A stretch of 64,000 nt of DNA, taken from Nitrogeniibacter aestuarii (GTDB lineage: Bacteria > Pseudomonadota > Gammaproteobacteria > Burkholderiales > Rhodocyclaceae). A program made the position numbers and the translations under genes. Shown in pieces: positions 17,124 to 26,182 of this stretch (its first letter is position 1; each line of letters begins with the position of its first letter). Below the pieces are notes generated by a model, which was not told the DNA's origin, made no database searches, and saw only the letters and a program-made list of their open reading frames with translations. The stretch covers positions 1,798,001-1,862,000 of the forward strand of contig NZ_CP071321.1 in the NCBI RefSeq assembly GCF_017309585.1. The letters are read 5' to 3'.

Positions 17124-18429
17124 TCAAACCAACGCTCAGACCCGGAGCCGCGGGGAGCGCAATTTCGAAGTCGTCATGGCGGGCATGAAGAAGCGCCGCG
17201 CGGCGGAAGTGCGGTTCCAGCTGTATGGCAAGGTGGCCGTCGGCTTGGGTCTGCTCTTCCTGTGCCTGCTGCTGTTCAGCATTGTCAGCAAGGGATATTC
17301 CGCCTTCTGGCAGACCTACATCCGGCTCGATGTGCCCGTGATTGCCGCAGACGTTGATCCCGAAGGCAAACACAATGTGGCCGCCATTCGCGCGGCCAAC
17401 TATTCGGGCATGATCAAGCAGCACCTGCGCGAGCTGTTCCCGGAAGTGACCGAGCGACGCGAGAAGTTCGCCCTTTACGGGCTGGTGAGCAACGGTGCCT
17501 CGTTCGAGCTGCGCGACAGGATTCTGGCCAATCCCGAACTCATCGGTCAGACCGTGAGTTTGTGGGTGCCTGCGGACGACGATGTAGACATGCTCATGAA
17601 AGGGCATATCGATCGCAACGAGCCGGAAGTTGACCGCCGTATCAAGGACAACCAGCTGGCCTGGATCGACAAGCTCCAGAGCGAAGGCCGTCTTGAGTCC
17701 CGCTTCAACGTGGCGTTCTTCACCAACGGTGATTCGCGTGATCCGGAACTGGCCGGCATTCGCGGCGCGCTGACGGGCTCGATCCTGACCTTGATCGTGA
17801 CCCTGTCACTGTCGTTCCCCATGGGCGTGCTGGCGGCGGTCTATCTTGAGGAGTTCGCACCCAAGAATCGCTGGACCGACCTGATCGAGGTGAACATCAA
17901 CAACCTCGCTGCCGTGCCTTCGATCGTGTTCGGTCTGCTCGGCCTGGCGGTGTTCATCAACTTCTTCGGCCTGCCGCGTTCCGCACCGCTGGTCGGTGGT
18001 CTGGTGCTCACGCTGATGACCCTGCCGACCATCATCATCGCCGGTCGGGCCGCACTCAAGTCGGTGCCGCCGTCCATTCGCGAAGCAGCACTGGGCATTG
18101 GCGCATCACCCATGCAGACGGTGTTCTATCATGTGCTACCGCAGGCTTTGCCTGGCATGCTGACCGGTACGATCATCGGTATGGCGCAGGCGCTGGGTGA
18201 GACCGCGCCCCTGCTGATGATCGGTATGGTCGCCTTTATTGCCGACGTGCCCTCGGGCGTGTTCGACCCGTCGACTGCACTGCCGGTGCAGATCTACCTG
18301 TGGGCAGACAGCCCCGAGCGTGCCTATGTGGAACGTACCTCGGCCGCGATTATCGTGCTGCTCGTGTTTCTTGCCGCCATGAACGCCATTGCGGTGCTGC
18401 TGCGCAAGCGATTTGAGCGTCGCTGGTAA
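17116..18429 (+). CDS. pstA: Phosphate ABC transporter permease PstA
   Basis: The 437-residue inner-membrane permease is the partner of PstC. One helix near residues 37-57 is followed by a soluble insert of about 150 residues (to about 205), then the transport core with its EAA loop SIREAALGIGASPMQTVFYHVLPQALPGM. The insert is absent from short PstA proteins but is shared by the long-form family. It overlaps pstC by 8 nt and ends 10 nt before pstB, so the three are co-translated. Confidence 0.95.
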   Translation: MTDQTNAQTRSRGERNFEVVMAGMKKRRAAEVRFQLYGKVAVGLGLLFLCLLLFSIVSKGYSAFWQTYIRLDVPVIAADVDPEGKHNVAAIRAANYSGMIKQHLRELFPEVTERREKFALYGLVSNGASFELRDRILANPELIGQTVSLWVPADDDVDMLMKGHIDRNEPEVDRRIKDNQLAWIDKLQSEGRLESRFNVAFFTNGDSRDPELAGIRGALTGSILTLIVTLSLSFPMGVLAAVYLEEFAPKNRWTDLIEVNINNLAAVPSIVFGLLGLAVFINFFGLPRSAPLVGGLVLTLMTLPTIIIAGRAALKSVPPSIREAALGIGASPMQTVFYHVLPQALPGMLTGTIIGMAQALGETAPLLMIGMVAFIADVPSGVFDPSTALPVQIYLWADSPERAYVERTSAAIIVLLVFLAAMNAIAVLLRKRFERRW

Positions 18430-18439
18430 GGAGGGCAAA

Positions 18440-19357
18440 ATGAAAATGAATTTTGATGAGGCGAACGTGCCCGAAACTGCAGAAAAAGCCATGAGTGCTG
18501 AAACGTTTGAAGACACGGCAAAAGTGGAAAGCAATGCGCGCAAGTCCACCGCGACGGTTCACCGTGACAGCCGTACCACCGTGGGTGAGCCGCGAGTTGA
18601 AGATCCGCGTATTCGCTGTACCGACGTGAACGTCTATTACGGCGAAAAGCACGCCATCAAGAACATCAGCCTCGATGTTGGCAAGGGCGAGGTGCTGGCC
18701 ATGATCGGTCCGTCCGGTTGCGGCAAGAGTACCTTCCTGCGGTGTATCAACCGGATGAACGACACGGTGTCGATCGCCCGCGTGACCGGCGAGATTCTGC
18801 TCGACGGTGAGAACATCATGGACAAGAACGTGGATGTGGTGCCGTTGCGCGCCCGTGTTTCCATGGTCTTCCAGAAGCCGAACCCGTTCCCGAAGTCCAT
18901 CTACGAGAACATCGCGTTCGGGCCGCGTATTCACGGGCTGGTTCAATCCAAGGCTGACCTAGACGAAGTGGTTGAAAACAGTCTGCGCAAAGCCAACCTG
19001 TGGGATGAAGTCAAGGATCGTCTGGACGATCCTGGTCTGGGACTGTCAGGTGGCCAGCAGCAGCGTCTGTGTATCGCCCGTTCGATTGCCATCGAGCCCG
19101 AGGTGATCCTCATGGATGAGCCGTGCTCGGCGCTCGATCCGATCTCCACTGCCAAGGTCGAGCAGCTCATCGATGAACTGCGTCAGCAGTATTCCATCTG
19201 TATCGTCACCCATTCGATGCAGCAGGCAGCGCGGGTGTCCCAGCGCGTGGCTTATTTCCATCTGGGTGATCTGATCGAGATCGGCTCGACCGACGATATC
19301 TTCATCAATCCGCGTCATCAGCTGACCGAGGATTACATCACCGGTCGATTCGGCTGA
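18440..19357 (+). CDS. pstB: Phosphate ABC transporter ATPase PstB
   Basis: The 305-residue ATPase has Walker A GPSGCGKST, the signature LSGGQQQRLCIARSIA, Walker B VILMDEPCSALDP and the switch His in VTHSMQQAA. A 50-residue charged N-terminal extension precedes the ABC domain, which starts near DPRIRCTDVNVYYG. It drives phosphate uptake through PstCA. The start is ATG 18440 with AAGGAGGG 5 nt upstream. phoU, often next, is absent here; a terminator follows directly. Confidence 0.95.
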   Translation: MKMNFDEANVPETAEKAMSAETFEDTAKVESNARKSTATVHRDSRTTVGEPRVEDPRIRCTDVNVYYGEKHAIKNISLDVGKGEVLAMIGPSGCGKSTFLRCINRMNDTVSIARVTGEILLDGENIMDKNVDVVPLRARVSMVFQKPNPFPKSIYENIAFGPRIHGLVQSKADLDEVVENSLRKANLWDEVKDRLDDPGLGLSGGQQQRLCIARSIAIEPEVILMDEPCSALDPISTAKVEQLIDELRQQYSICIVTHSMQQAARVSQRVAYFHLGDLIEIGSTDDIFINPRHQLTEDYITGRFG

Positions 19358-19381
19358 TTGTAGATTCTCAGCATCAAATGA

Positions 19382-19408
19382 AACGCCCCTGCGAAGGGGC
19401 GTTTTTTC
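19382..19408. terminator. Rho-independent terminator after pstB
   Basis: ACGCCCCT-GCGA-AGGGGCGT forms a perfect 8-bp stem with a GCGA tetraloop, followed by a run of six T. It ends the pst operon and abuts the stop codon of the convergent tssL gene. Confidence 0.9.
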
Positions 19409-20186
19409 ATGGCAGCGTGATGGTCAGTGTCGGCGCTCTGGGCGCAAGCTGAACGATCTGCTGATAAGGCTGCAGGGCCTCGCGGGTCTGGCGCGCCAGC
19501 AGATGGTTCATCCCAAGATAGGCGATGAGACCGCCAAAGGAAAAAACTGCCGCCAGCACCCAGACCGGGAGTTCGCGCTTGAGCGTGTGCGACACCTTGT
19601 CCGGAATCTTCCAGTGCGGCGCGAAGGCATTCTTCTTGCCCTTGATGTGGGCGATCTGCTCGCCCAGCTGACTGGTCAGATAGGCGAGTTTCTCGGGGCC
19701 TTCGAGCATGTATTTGCCCTGAAAGCCCAGCAACAGGCACATGTGGAAGACCTCGAGCGCCTGAATGCGGCTCGCGCCACCGTTGCGGGCTTTTTCCAGC
19801 TTGTCGAAAAAGTGTTCTCCGGCCAGTTGATCGCCGAAAAGGCTCAGCTGAAGCGGTCGGCGCTGCCAGATCTCGCGAATGCTCAAGCGGGAAGACAGGA
19901 TCGTCTCGTCGACCATGGCGCAGAAGGCATACTTGCCATCGAAGATGTCCTCGGAGGCGAAGTTCATGCGTTGGGCCCGGCGCTCGAACTCGCCCAGAAA
20001 CTTCTGGATCTGCGTGGTGAACCGGTCAGCGTCGTCCGGCGACTTCTGGTTCTTCAGCAGAAAGATCATGTAGAGACCGTCGTAGAGCAGGTCGACAAGA
20101 CTATGCGCCGTCGTGTTGGGCTCGACACTCGGGTCGGGTTTGGCGAAATCACCGAACAGGGAAGGGGGCGGGGCGGGAATGGTCAT
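19407..20186 (-). CDS. tssL: T6SS inner-membrane protein TssL (DotU/ImpK family)
   Basis: The 259-residue protein has the cytoplasmic all-helical DotU domain (HSLVDLLYDGLYMIFLL at the start, FAMVDE-like FCAMVDETILSS in the middle, LEVFHMCLLLGFQGKY late). A single C-terminal membrane helix, about 207-227 (VWVLAAVFSFGGLIAYLGM), is followed by a short periplasmic tail without a peptidoglycan-binding domain. TssL, with TssM and TssJ, forms the trans-envelope complex. The start overlaps the tssK stop by 4 nt. tssM, usually next to tssL, is missing at this position. Confidence 0.95.
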   Translation of the reverse strand: MTIPAPPPSLFGDFAKPDPSVEPNTTAHSLVDLLYDGLYMIFLLKNQKSPDDADRFTTQIQKFLGEFERRAQRMNFASEDIFDGKYAFCAMVDETILSSRLSIREIWQRRPLQLSLFGDQLAGEHFFDKLEKARNGGASRIQALEVFHMCLLLGFQGKYMLEGPEKLAYLTSQLGEQIAHIKGKKNAFAPHWKIPDKVSHTLKRELPVWVLAAVFSFGGLIAYLGMNHLLARQTREALQPYQQIVQLAPRAPTLTITLP

Positions 20187-21556
20187 GAGTTAACGGCAAT
20201 GAGTTCGAGTTTCAGATCCCCGAAGCTCTCGGGAATGTAGATGGTGATCGTGCCCGCCTGCAGCATGCGGTCATACAGCGCCGAGCGTCGATCCAGCGAA
20301 AAGTAGGTGGCATTCGGCTTGACCGGGATCGCCGGAGGCACTTGTGCCGCATGCTCCAGCCGGACCCCGCCCATGGCAGAGAGAACGAGCTTGTCCACAT
20401 CGTCTGGCGCCCCGACCTTGAACTGCAACGGCACCGATTCGATGAGTTGCGCCATGGGCATGGCGGCCTGAATGGACAGGTAGAACGCGGTGTCGTCGTC
20501 GATCTTCTCCGACTCGAGGCGTCCCATGTGGAAGGCAGGCTTCGGCTCGGACAGGGCGATCGAGAAGTAACGGGTCGAAATCACGGTCTCGAGAAGTTCG
20601 CGCAACAGATGGTCGAGCTTGAGAAACGCAGGGCCCGGGTTTGCATGCTCGTAGGCGGGCAGGTCGTTGACCGTGAACCCCTTCGAAAAGGTCATGAGGC
20701 CGCCGGCTAGTCGCAACAGCTCCTGGAACAGTCGCTCTGGATGAAGCAGCGGATTCTGATGCAGGTGCGAGAGTGCGGCGAAAGCGCTGCTGGCCGTATG
20801 CAGCAGCCAGAAAGAGGCAACATCGCCCGAACGGAATTCAATGATGTGTTTCGACGGTTCACGGTGAAACCCGTACAGCGCGTTGATCTTGGCTTGCAGC
20901 GCATCGAGCAGACGGCGCAACTGGAGCTGGAGCAGCGGTGCGCCTGCCAGTGTCAATGACGGGGGCACAAACCGTGGATCCTTCTCGTAGCCGTTTGCCG
21001 GGGTCTTGCGAAGACGCAGGATGGGAACGGTCAGGTAAGCGTCGGTACTTTCGCTCGCGGCCTTGAGCACCGATGTCTTGACGAGCACGGGCAGCGGGGC
21101 CTCGGCCGCGTCGGTAAACAGATCAACGGTGTCGCGATTGTCGATCAGGTATCGGGTGCTTTCCTCCGTGTCGCCCTCCGGGCTGGCGTTTCCACCATGT
21201 GGCCTGAGATGCTGGACCGCGAGCAAGATGTCCGTGGCACCCTCGTCGAGATCGAGTCCATCGAGTGAGAGCGGGGCGGGCAGGCGGTCCTCGTCGGGCG
21301 CCAGATAACGCTCTCCATTGGGGAGGACTGCGTCGATGCGTTCAATGCGCAAGGTGCCGCTGGACAATGCATCCTGATCGATGTCGAGGCTGCGAAGCCC
21401 CCAGCCAAACGGTTGCGCTGTCAGCAGTGCCTGACGGATCTGAGCTTCGTGATAGGCGTCCTGCTGCTGAAAATGCTGTGGGCGGAGGAAAAGGCCTTCG
21501 CCCCAGAGTACTTTGGCGTGACGGGTCAATGGAGCGTCCTGTACTTCAAGAGCCAC
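20183..21556 (-). CDS. tssK: T6SS baseplate protein TssK
   Basis: The 457-residue protein is of the VasE/ImpJ family. The N-terminal signature KVLWGEGLFLRPQHFQQQDAYHE is near-diagnostic, and the C-terminal neck and head domain ends with TITIYIPESFGDLKLELIAV. TssK trimers link the baseplate to the TssJLM membrane complex and bind the TssL cytoplasmic domain, which fits its place between tssL and tssJ. It starts at GTG 21556, overlapping tssJ by 11 nt. Confidence 0.95.
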   Translation of the reverse strand: MALEVQDAPLTRHAKVLWGEGLFLRPQHFQQQDAYHEAQIRQALLTAQPFGWGLRSLDIDQDALSSGTLRIERIDAVLPNGERYLAPDEDRLPAPLSLDGLDLDEGATDILLAVQHLRPHGGNASPEGDTEESTRYLIDNRDTVDLFTDAAEAPLPVLVKTSVLKAASESTDAYLTVPILRLRKTPANGYEKDPRFVPPSLTLAGAPLLQLQLRRLLDALQAKINALYGFHREPSKHIIEFRSGDVASFWLLHTASSAFAALSHLHQNPLLHPERLFQELLRLAGGLMTFSKGFTVNDLPAYEHANPGPAFLKLDHLLRELLETVISTRYFSIALSEPKPAFHMGRLESEKIDDDTAFYLSIQAAMPMAQLIESVPLQFKVGAPDDVDKLVLSAMGGVRLEHAAQVPPAIPVKPNATYFSLDRRSALYDRMLQAGTITIYIPESFGDLKLELIAVNS

Positions 21557-22160
21557 AACGCACGCCGGCGAGGCGTGCCGCAGTTGCGGCGTTTTGGGGG
21601 TTGGTGAGTTGACCGTGCCCGACGGTCATCGAGCAGGCATGCAGTCCGACGGCAATGCCTTCGTCATTGTCGGTGGTTGTGTCGAAGGCATACTTCCAGC
21701 GACTGGGCGCCGGCGAATGGAACAGGGCGACGATACCGATGACATGCGTCTGTTCATCCAGCCGCTCTTCGATCGAATAGGACTTGCCCGGGAGCAGCAT
21801 CATCTCGCGAACGTGGACGACCTCGTCGGCGAGCTGGCTCTGTTCCTCTCCCGGATTGGCGAACTGGGCATAGCTGAGCGAAGAGAATCCCGCGTCGGAT
21901 TTGAGCTGATATATCCGCACCAGCAAAGCCAGAGGTTCACCATCAGACGTGCTGTTGAGGGCGTCGCCCGTATCCAGACGGACGGTGACTGTCTTGGGGC
22001 CCTCTTTGGACTTGAGGCCGCTCGTCTCGAGTGCCGCATTCACTGCGGCGCCGACAACCTGCACGGCGGTGGCCGTTCCACACCCGGTTAATGTCAAGCA
22101 AATACAAAGGGTTGCCGCAATCAACGTCGCGGACCGGGAAACAGTCGAGTGGAAAGTCAC
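21546..22160 (-). CDS. tssJ: T6SS outer-membrane lipoprotein TssJ
   Basis: The 204-residue protein has a lipoprotein signal with lipobox LTGC (Cys about 27) and the transthyretin-like TssJ domain: LALLVRIYQLKSDAGFSSLSYAQF, then a MLLPGKSYSIEE turn and VIGIVALFHSPAPSRWK. It anchors TssM to the outer membrane. It begins the leftward tssJ-K-L operon, divergent from tagM. The GTG start at 22160 has no strong ribosome site. Confidence 0.93.
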   Translation of the reverse strand: MTFHSTVSRSATLIAATLCICLTLTGCGTATAVQVVGAAVNAALETSGLKSKEGPKTVTVRLDTGDALNSTSDGEPLALLVRIYQLKSDAGFSSLSYAQFANPGEEQSQLADEVVHVREMMLLPGKSYSIEERLDEQTHVIGIVALFHSPAPSRWKYAFDTTTDNDEGIAVGLHACSMTVGHGQLTNPQNAATAARLAGVRCGS

Positions 22161-22311
22161 GAAATGTCTGAGGAAAGTGTGAGCAAATGCTTAAGAGATA
22201 TGCAAATGCGTTGCTTTAAAAGAGATGTCAATGTACTATGGCGCTCCGCATTTGGCAATGTCTATGGCATCATGCCGCTCGTTGCCAGTCCAGATGTTTG
22301 ATAGGTGTTTT
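22161..22311. promoter_or_regulatory. Divergent T6SS control region
   Basis: This AT-richer 151-nt region lies between tssJ and tagM. GCAAATGC occurs twice (22183-22190 and 22202-22209), and an inverted GCATTT lies at 22248-22253, forming a candidate regulator-binding pattern. A sigma-54 promoter was looked for but the best candidates have wrong spacing. Confidence 0.35.
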
Positions 22312-22968
22312 ATGTTGTTTTTCGGTCGTGGGGCGCTCCTCCCTCTCTTCGGTTTGCTGCTTGTGCTCTCAGGTTGTGCGACCACAACCAAGCCGCTCTC
22401 CGATATGGATTTTGCCAAGGCGATGGAGAGTTCCGAAAAGCAGGTCACTGGACTCATCGGCGAAAAGAAGTCGAATGAGGCGGTGGCCATGCTCAGCAAA
22501 CTGGCCAGCGAAAACCCCACGCGCAAGGCGCCCTGGGCGCGACTCGCAAAGCTCTACTTCGATGCAGCCAATTATGGTGAGGCGATCGTCGCGGCCGATG
22601 AGGTTCTTCAGCGTGATCCGGCCGATCGCGTTGCCAAGAGCATTCGTGCGGTCAGTGGTCTGCGGGTTGCGACCCAGTCTCTCGATGATCTGAGAAATGA
22701 TGAAGACATGAAGGGGTCTGCACGCGCCGATGCGGTCAACCTGGCGAAGGTGCTCAGAGAAACCTTGGGTGAAGAGGTGCTCGTGCCTCCTGTCGATAAG
22801 GAAGCCCAGGCCCGGGCTGAGGAAGAGGCCAAGGCGAAAGCCAAGGCGCGGGCGCGAGCGCGCTACCTCAAGCGCAAGGCTGCCGAAGCGGCGGCCAAGA
22901 CCGAGAGTGCAGTGGCTGCAAAACCTGACGTCAAGGTGAACGGAGATCCGTTCAGCGCTCTCGAATAA
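22312..22968 (+). CDS. T6SS-associated TPR lipoprotein (TagM-like)
   Basis: The 218-residue protein has a lipoprotein signal (LLLVLSGC, Cys about 23). Next comes a TPR-like helical region (AVAMLSKLASENPTRKAPWARLAKLYFDAANYGEAIVAADE, in parts), and then a long Ala/Lys/Arg/Glu-rich helix at about 160-195. Its place directly before tssB and its lipoprotein-TPR layout match the TagM type of accessory protein in Burkholderia-like T6SS clusters. The name is inferred from context. ATG 22312 starts the signal peptide. Confidence 0.72.
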   Translation: MLFFGRGALLPLFGLLLVLSGCATTTKPLSDMDFAKAMESSEKQVTGLIGEKKSNEAVAMLSKLASENPTRKAPWARLAKLYFDAANYGEAIVAADEVLQRDPADRVAKSIRAVSGLRVATQSLDDLRNDEDMKGSARADAVNLAKVLRETLGEEVLVPPVDKEAQARAEEEAKAKAKARARARYLKRKAAEAAAKTESAVAAKPDVKVNGDPFSALE

Positions 22969-23059
22969 TTCAACGCCATGCTGTTGCTCGTCGAAGTGAC
23001 AGTGGCCTCTCGGAGTGTCGGCTCAGGCGCTGCACTCCATCCCTGAACAGGAGATGATC

Positions 23060-23572
23060 GTGTCCAAGAAAGAAAGTGTTCAGAAGCGCCTGCAGAAGGT
23101 GCGTCCGCCGCGCGTTCAGCTGACGTATGACGTCGAGAAAGGTGACGCTGTCGAGCAGAAGGAAATTCCGTTTGTGGCAGGTGTGCTCGGCGATTTTGCC
23201 GGACAAAGCCAGGCGCCTCAGGGCAAGCTCCGCGATCGCAAGTTCGTCAATGTTGATCTTGATAACTTTGACGACGTCATGGGTGCGATTGCGCCTCGTG
23301 CCGCGTATCGCGTCAAGAACCGACTGTCGGAAGACGGCGGGGAGCTCGGCGTTGATCTGACCTTCAACAAGTTCGAAGATTTTCGGCCGGAGTCCGTCGT
23401 CGAGCAGGTCGAGCCGCTGAGAAAGTTGATGGAAGCGAGATCCAAACTTGCCGATCTTCGCAACAAGTTGGCCGGTAACGAAAAGCTCGAGGATCTGCTT
23501 GCTGAGGTGCTTCAGAGCACCGAGCAACTGCAGGCTCTCGGTGAAGGCAAGTCGAAGTCGGAGGATCAGTAA
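23060..23572 (+). CDS. tssB: T6SS sheath small subunit TssB (VipA)
   Basis: The 170-residue protein has the typical TssB core: VRPPRVQLTYDVEKGD, LPFVAGVLGDFAG-like IPFVAGVLGDFAG and LTFNKFEDFRPESVVEQV. It co-polymerises with TssC into the contractile sheath. I chose GTG 23060 because AGGAG ends 6 nt before it, while the ATG at 23054 directly abuts that site. The stop codon overlaps the tssC start by one base (TAATG). Confidence 0.96.
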   Translation: MSKKESVQKRLQKVRPPRVQLTYDVEKGDAVEQKEIPFVAGVLGDFAGQSQAPQGKLRDRKFVNVDLDNFDDVMGAIAPRAAYRVKNRLSEDGGELGVDLTFNKFEDFRPESVVEQVEPLRKLMEARSKLADLRNKLAGNEKLEDLLAEVLQSTEQLQALGEGKSKSEDQ

Positions 23573-25050
23573 TGAGTGCCCAGGCCGAAATGTCAAATGG
23601 CGCGACCGTAGCCGAAGGCAGTCTGCTCGACTCGATCGTCGCTGAAAGTCGGGTTGCCCGTTCGGACGCTGAGCGCGAGCGCGCCAAAGATATCATCAGC
23701 GAGTTCGCCAGTCAGGTGCTTGAGGGCGAGGTCGTGGTGTCCGAGAACCTCGCTGCGTCACTCGATGCCCGGGTGGCGGAACTTGATCGCCTGATCTCGT
23801 CTCAGCTGAGTGAAGTGATGCACGCGCCCGAGTTTCAGGCGCTCGAAAGTGCCTGGACCGGCCTGCACTATCTGTGCAAGCAGACCTCGACCGGCGAGCT
23901 GATGAAGATCAAGCTCATGAGTGCGACCAAGAAGGAGCTGGTCAAGGACTTCAAGACGGCCATCGATTTCGATCAAAGCGCGCTCTTCAAGAAAGTGTAC
24001 GAAGAAGAGTTCGGTACGTTTGGCGGTTCTCCGTTTGGGACGCTGATCGGGCAGTTCGAGGTCTCGCGTCAGCCGGAAGACATGTACTTCCTCGAGCAGA
24101 TGTCCCACGTAGCAGCCGCAGCGCATGCACCGTTCATTTCTGCGGCGTCTCCCGACATGTTCGGACTCGAAACCTTCACGGATCTGGGCAAGCCGCGCGA
24201 TCTGTCGAAAGTGTTCGATACCGTTGAGTACGCCAAATGGAAATCCTTCCGCGAAGCGGAAGATTCGCGTTACGTTGGCCTCACCTTGCCGCATTTCCTG
24301 GGTCGCTTGCCTTACAACCCGGTGGACGGCATCACCACCGAGGGCTTCAACTTCGTCGAAGAAGTGGATGGCTCCGATCACAGCAAGTACCTGTGGTGTA
24401 ACGCGGCGTTTGCGTTTGCTGCACGACTGACCAGTGCCTTTGAAAGCTACGGCTGGTGTGCCGCTGTCCGGGGCGTGGAAGGTGGCGGTCTCGTTGAAGA
24501 CCTGCCGACGCACACCTTCCGCACCGACGATGGCGAAATCGCGCTGAAATGCCCGACCGAAGTGGCCATTACCGATCGTCGCGAGAAAGAGCTGAGCGAC
24601 CTGGGATTCATGCCGCTGGTTCATTGCAAGAACACCGATTACGCGGCCTTCTTTGGTGCCCAGTCGTGCCAGAAGCCCAAGAAGTACGATACCGACGCGG
24701 CCAACGCCAATGCATCGCTCTCCGCACAGCTGCAATACATCTTTGCCGTGTGCCGTATCGCGCACTACATGAAGGCGATGATGCGCGACAAGATCGGTAG
24801 CTTCGCGTCTGCGGCAAACGTCGAGATGTACCTCCAGCGCTGGGTGGATCAGTACGTGACTGCCGACGATTCCGCATCGCAAGAGACCAAGGCTCAGTTC
24901 CCGCTTCGTGAAGCTTCCATTGAAGTGAGTGAAGTGCCGGGCCGTCCTGGCGTCTATCGCGCCGTGTCGTTCATTCGACCCCATTTCCAGCTCGACGAAT
25001 TGTCGGTATCGCTTCGCCTGGTGGCAGAGCTGCCCAACTCGAACGGCTAA
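23572..25050 (+). CDS. tssC: T6SS sheath large subunit TssC (VipB)
   Basis: The 492-residue protein has the TssC hallmark segments LESAWTGLHYLCKQTSTGELMKIKL (in parts), DFGGSPFGTLIG-like FGGSPFGTLIGQFEV, FLGRLPYNP and the C-terminal handshake region VEMYLQRWVDQYV. It forms the outer sheath with TssB and is recycled by ClpV. It is translationally coupled to tssB. Confidence 0.97.
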   Translation: MSAQAEMSNGATVAEGSLLDSIVAESRVARSDAERERAKDIISEFASQVLEGEVVVSENLAASLDARVAELDRLISSQLSEVMHAPEFQALESAWTGLHYLCKQTSTGELMKIKLMSATKKELVKDFKTAIDFDQSALFKKVYEEEFGTFGGSPFGTLIGQFEVSRQPEDMYFLEQMSHVAAAAHAPFISAASPDMFGLETFTDLGKPRDLSKVFDTVEYAKWKSFREAEDSRYVGLTLPHFLGRLPYNPVDGITTEGFNFVEEVDGSDHSKYLWCNAAFAFAARLTSAFESYGWCAAVRGVEGGGLVEDLPTHTFRTDDGEIALKCPTEVAITDRREKELSDLGFMPLVHCKNTDYAAFFGAQSCQKPKKYDTDAANANASLSAQLQYIFAVCRIAHYMKAMMRDKIGSFASAANVEMYLQRWVDQYVTADDSASQETKAQFPLREASIEVSEVPGRPGVYRAVSFIRPHFQLDELSVSLRLVAELPNSNG

Positions 25051-25101
25051 ACAGAACATTGACCCCGCAGACCCCGTTTCTACGCAAGGAGTAGATCAGC
25101 A

Positions 25102-25638
25102 ATGAAGGATATTTACGTCGAATTCAAGGGTAGCGACCTGAAGGGTGACTCCCGCGACGCCAAGCACAAGGATCAGGTTGAAGTGTCGACCTGGAGTCAC
25201 ACCATGCGTCAACCCAAGTCGGCGACCGCGTCGGCAGCGGGTGGTCACACGGCCGAGCGTGTCGAGCACGGCGAGATGATCTTCACCAAGGACATCGATG
25301 GTTCGAGCCCCAAGCTCTACCAGGCATGCTCCTCGGGTCTGGTCGTCAATGACGTGATCATCTATTTCTACCGTGCTTTCGGTGGCAAGAACACCACTGG
25401 CAACCCCAGCGGTACCCAGAACCGTCACCAGTACATGAAGATCGAACTGAAGAACGTGATCGTTTCTTCCGTTTCCCCGTCTGTGTCCGACGAAGGCATC
25501 CCGTCCGAGACCTTCTCTCTGAAGTATTCCGCTGTGAAGTGGACCTACGACGAGCTGAACATCGACGGTAACAAGTCCGGCAAGGTCAACATCCAGGGCG
25601 CCTGGAACCTGGCCAAGAACACGCCGAGCCTGACGTAA
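25102..25638 (+). CDS. hcp: T6SS inner-tube protein Hcp (TssD)
   Basis: The 178-residue Hcp-family protein has the start IYVEFKGSDLKGDSRD, then VEVSTWSHTMRQP and the HGEMIFTKDIDGSSPKLYQA core. Hexameric rings stack to form the tube fired by sheath contraction and can carry small effectors. GCAAGGAG lies upstream of ATG 25102. Codon use is strongly biased toward preferred codons, and a hairpin follows the gene, both consistent with high Hcp output relative to the rest of the operon. Confidence 0.97.
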   Translation: MKDIYVEFKGSDLKGDSRDAKHKDQVEVSTWSHTMRQPKSATASAAGGHTAERVEHGEMIFTKDIDGSSPKLYQACSSGLVVNDVIIYFYRAFGGKNTTGNPSGTQNRHQYMKIELKNVIVSSVSPSVSDEGIPSETFSLKYSAVKWTYDELNIDGNKSGKVNIQGAWNLAKNTPSLT

Positions 25639-25656
25639 TCGGTCGGTTGTTCCAAG

Positions 25657-25688
25657 GAACGGCGGAACGTTTGTTCCGCCGTTCTTTT
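25657..25688 (+). terminator. hcp-tssE hairpin with U-tract (partial terminator)
   Basis: GAACGGCGGAA (25657-25667) and TTCCGCCGTTC (25674-25684) form a perfect 11-bp stem with loop CGTTTG, followed by TTTTTG. It has all features of an intrinsic terminator but lies inside the T6SS operon just before tssE, so it probably reduces read-through after hcp. Confidence 0.75.
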
Positions 25689-25702
25689 TGGTTGGATCCG
25701 CC

Positions 25703-26182
25703 ATGAAAGGCTTCGAACCCTCCCTGCTCGACAAGCTCTTCTGCGACGACGTGGCTTCGCCTGTTCGACGCAGGCTTTCGCTCGACGAATTGAAAGACTC
25801 GGTCGCCCGAGATCTCGAGGCGCTGCTCAATGCCCGGACGACGGTTGACGAAGGCTTGTCCAAGGCGTTTCCGGAGAGCATGCGCTCTGTGGTGACGTTT
25901 GGCCTGAATGACTTTGCCGGCATGTCCCTGGCGAGCGTGCATGACAGGGCCCGGATTTGCCAGTCGATCGAGCGGACGATCGCTCGTCATGAGCCCCGCT
26001 TGCGCGACGTTCGCGTCAACCTAGAGCTGGATCGGCACTCGATCAATGCGCTGTTCTTCTCGATCAAGGCCATGCTGGTGGTTCGTCCCGCGCAAGAACC
26101 TGTGAGTTTCGACGCCATGCTGCAGCCCACGACGCTTCAGTATTCGGTCAATCGCCAGATCAACCGGGGCCTTGGAGGCTAA
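25703..26182 (+). CDS. tssE: T6SS baseplate wedge protein TssE (gp25-like)
   Basis: The 159-residue protein has the lysozyme-like gp25 fold. Signs are SLLDKLFCDD, the central DLEALLNARTT motif, ESMRSVVTFGLNDFAGMSLAS and the IERTIARHEPRL region with the conserved Glu-Pro/Arg. It nucleates the sheath on the baseplate. The ribosome site at 25703 is weak and the start lies only 15 nt after the intergenic hairpin, so expression is likely lower than hcp. Confidence 0.94.
   Translation: MKGFEPSLLDKLFCDDVASPVRRRLSLDELKDSVARDLEALLNARTTVDEGLSKAFPESMRSVVTFGLNDFAGMSLASVHDRARICQSIERTIARHEPRLRDVRVNLELDRHSINALFFSIKAMLVVRPAQEPVSFDAMLQPTTLQYSVNRQINRGLGG

Noticed and set aside
22161..22311. Sigma-54 type promoter between tssJ and tagM
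   Set aside because: TGGCA sequences occur, but the GG-GC spacing is off by one or the GC element is missing.
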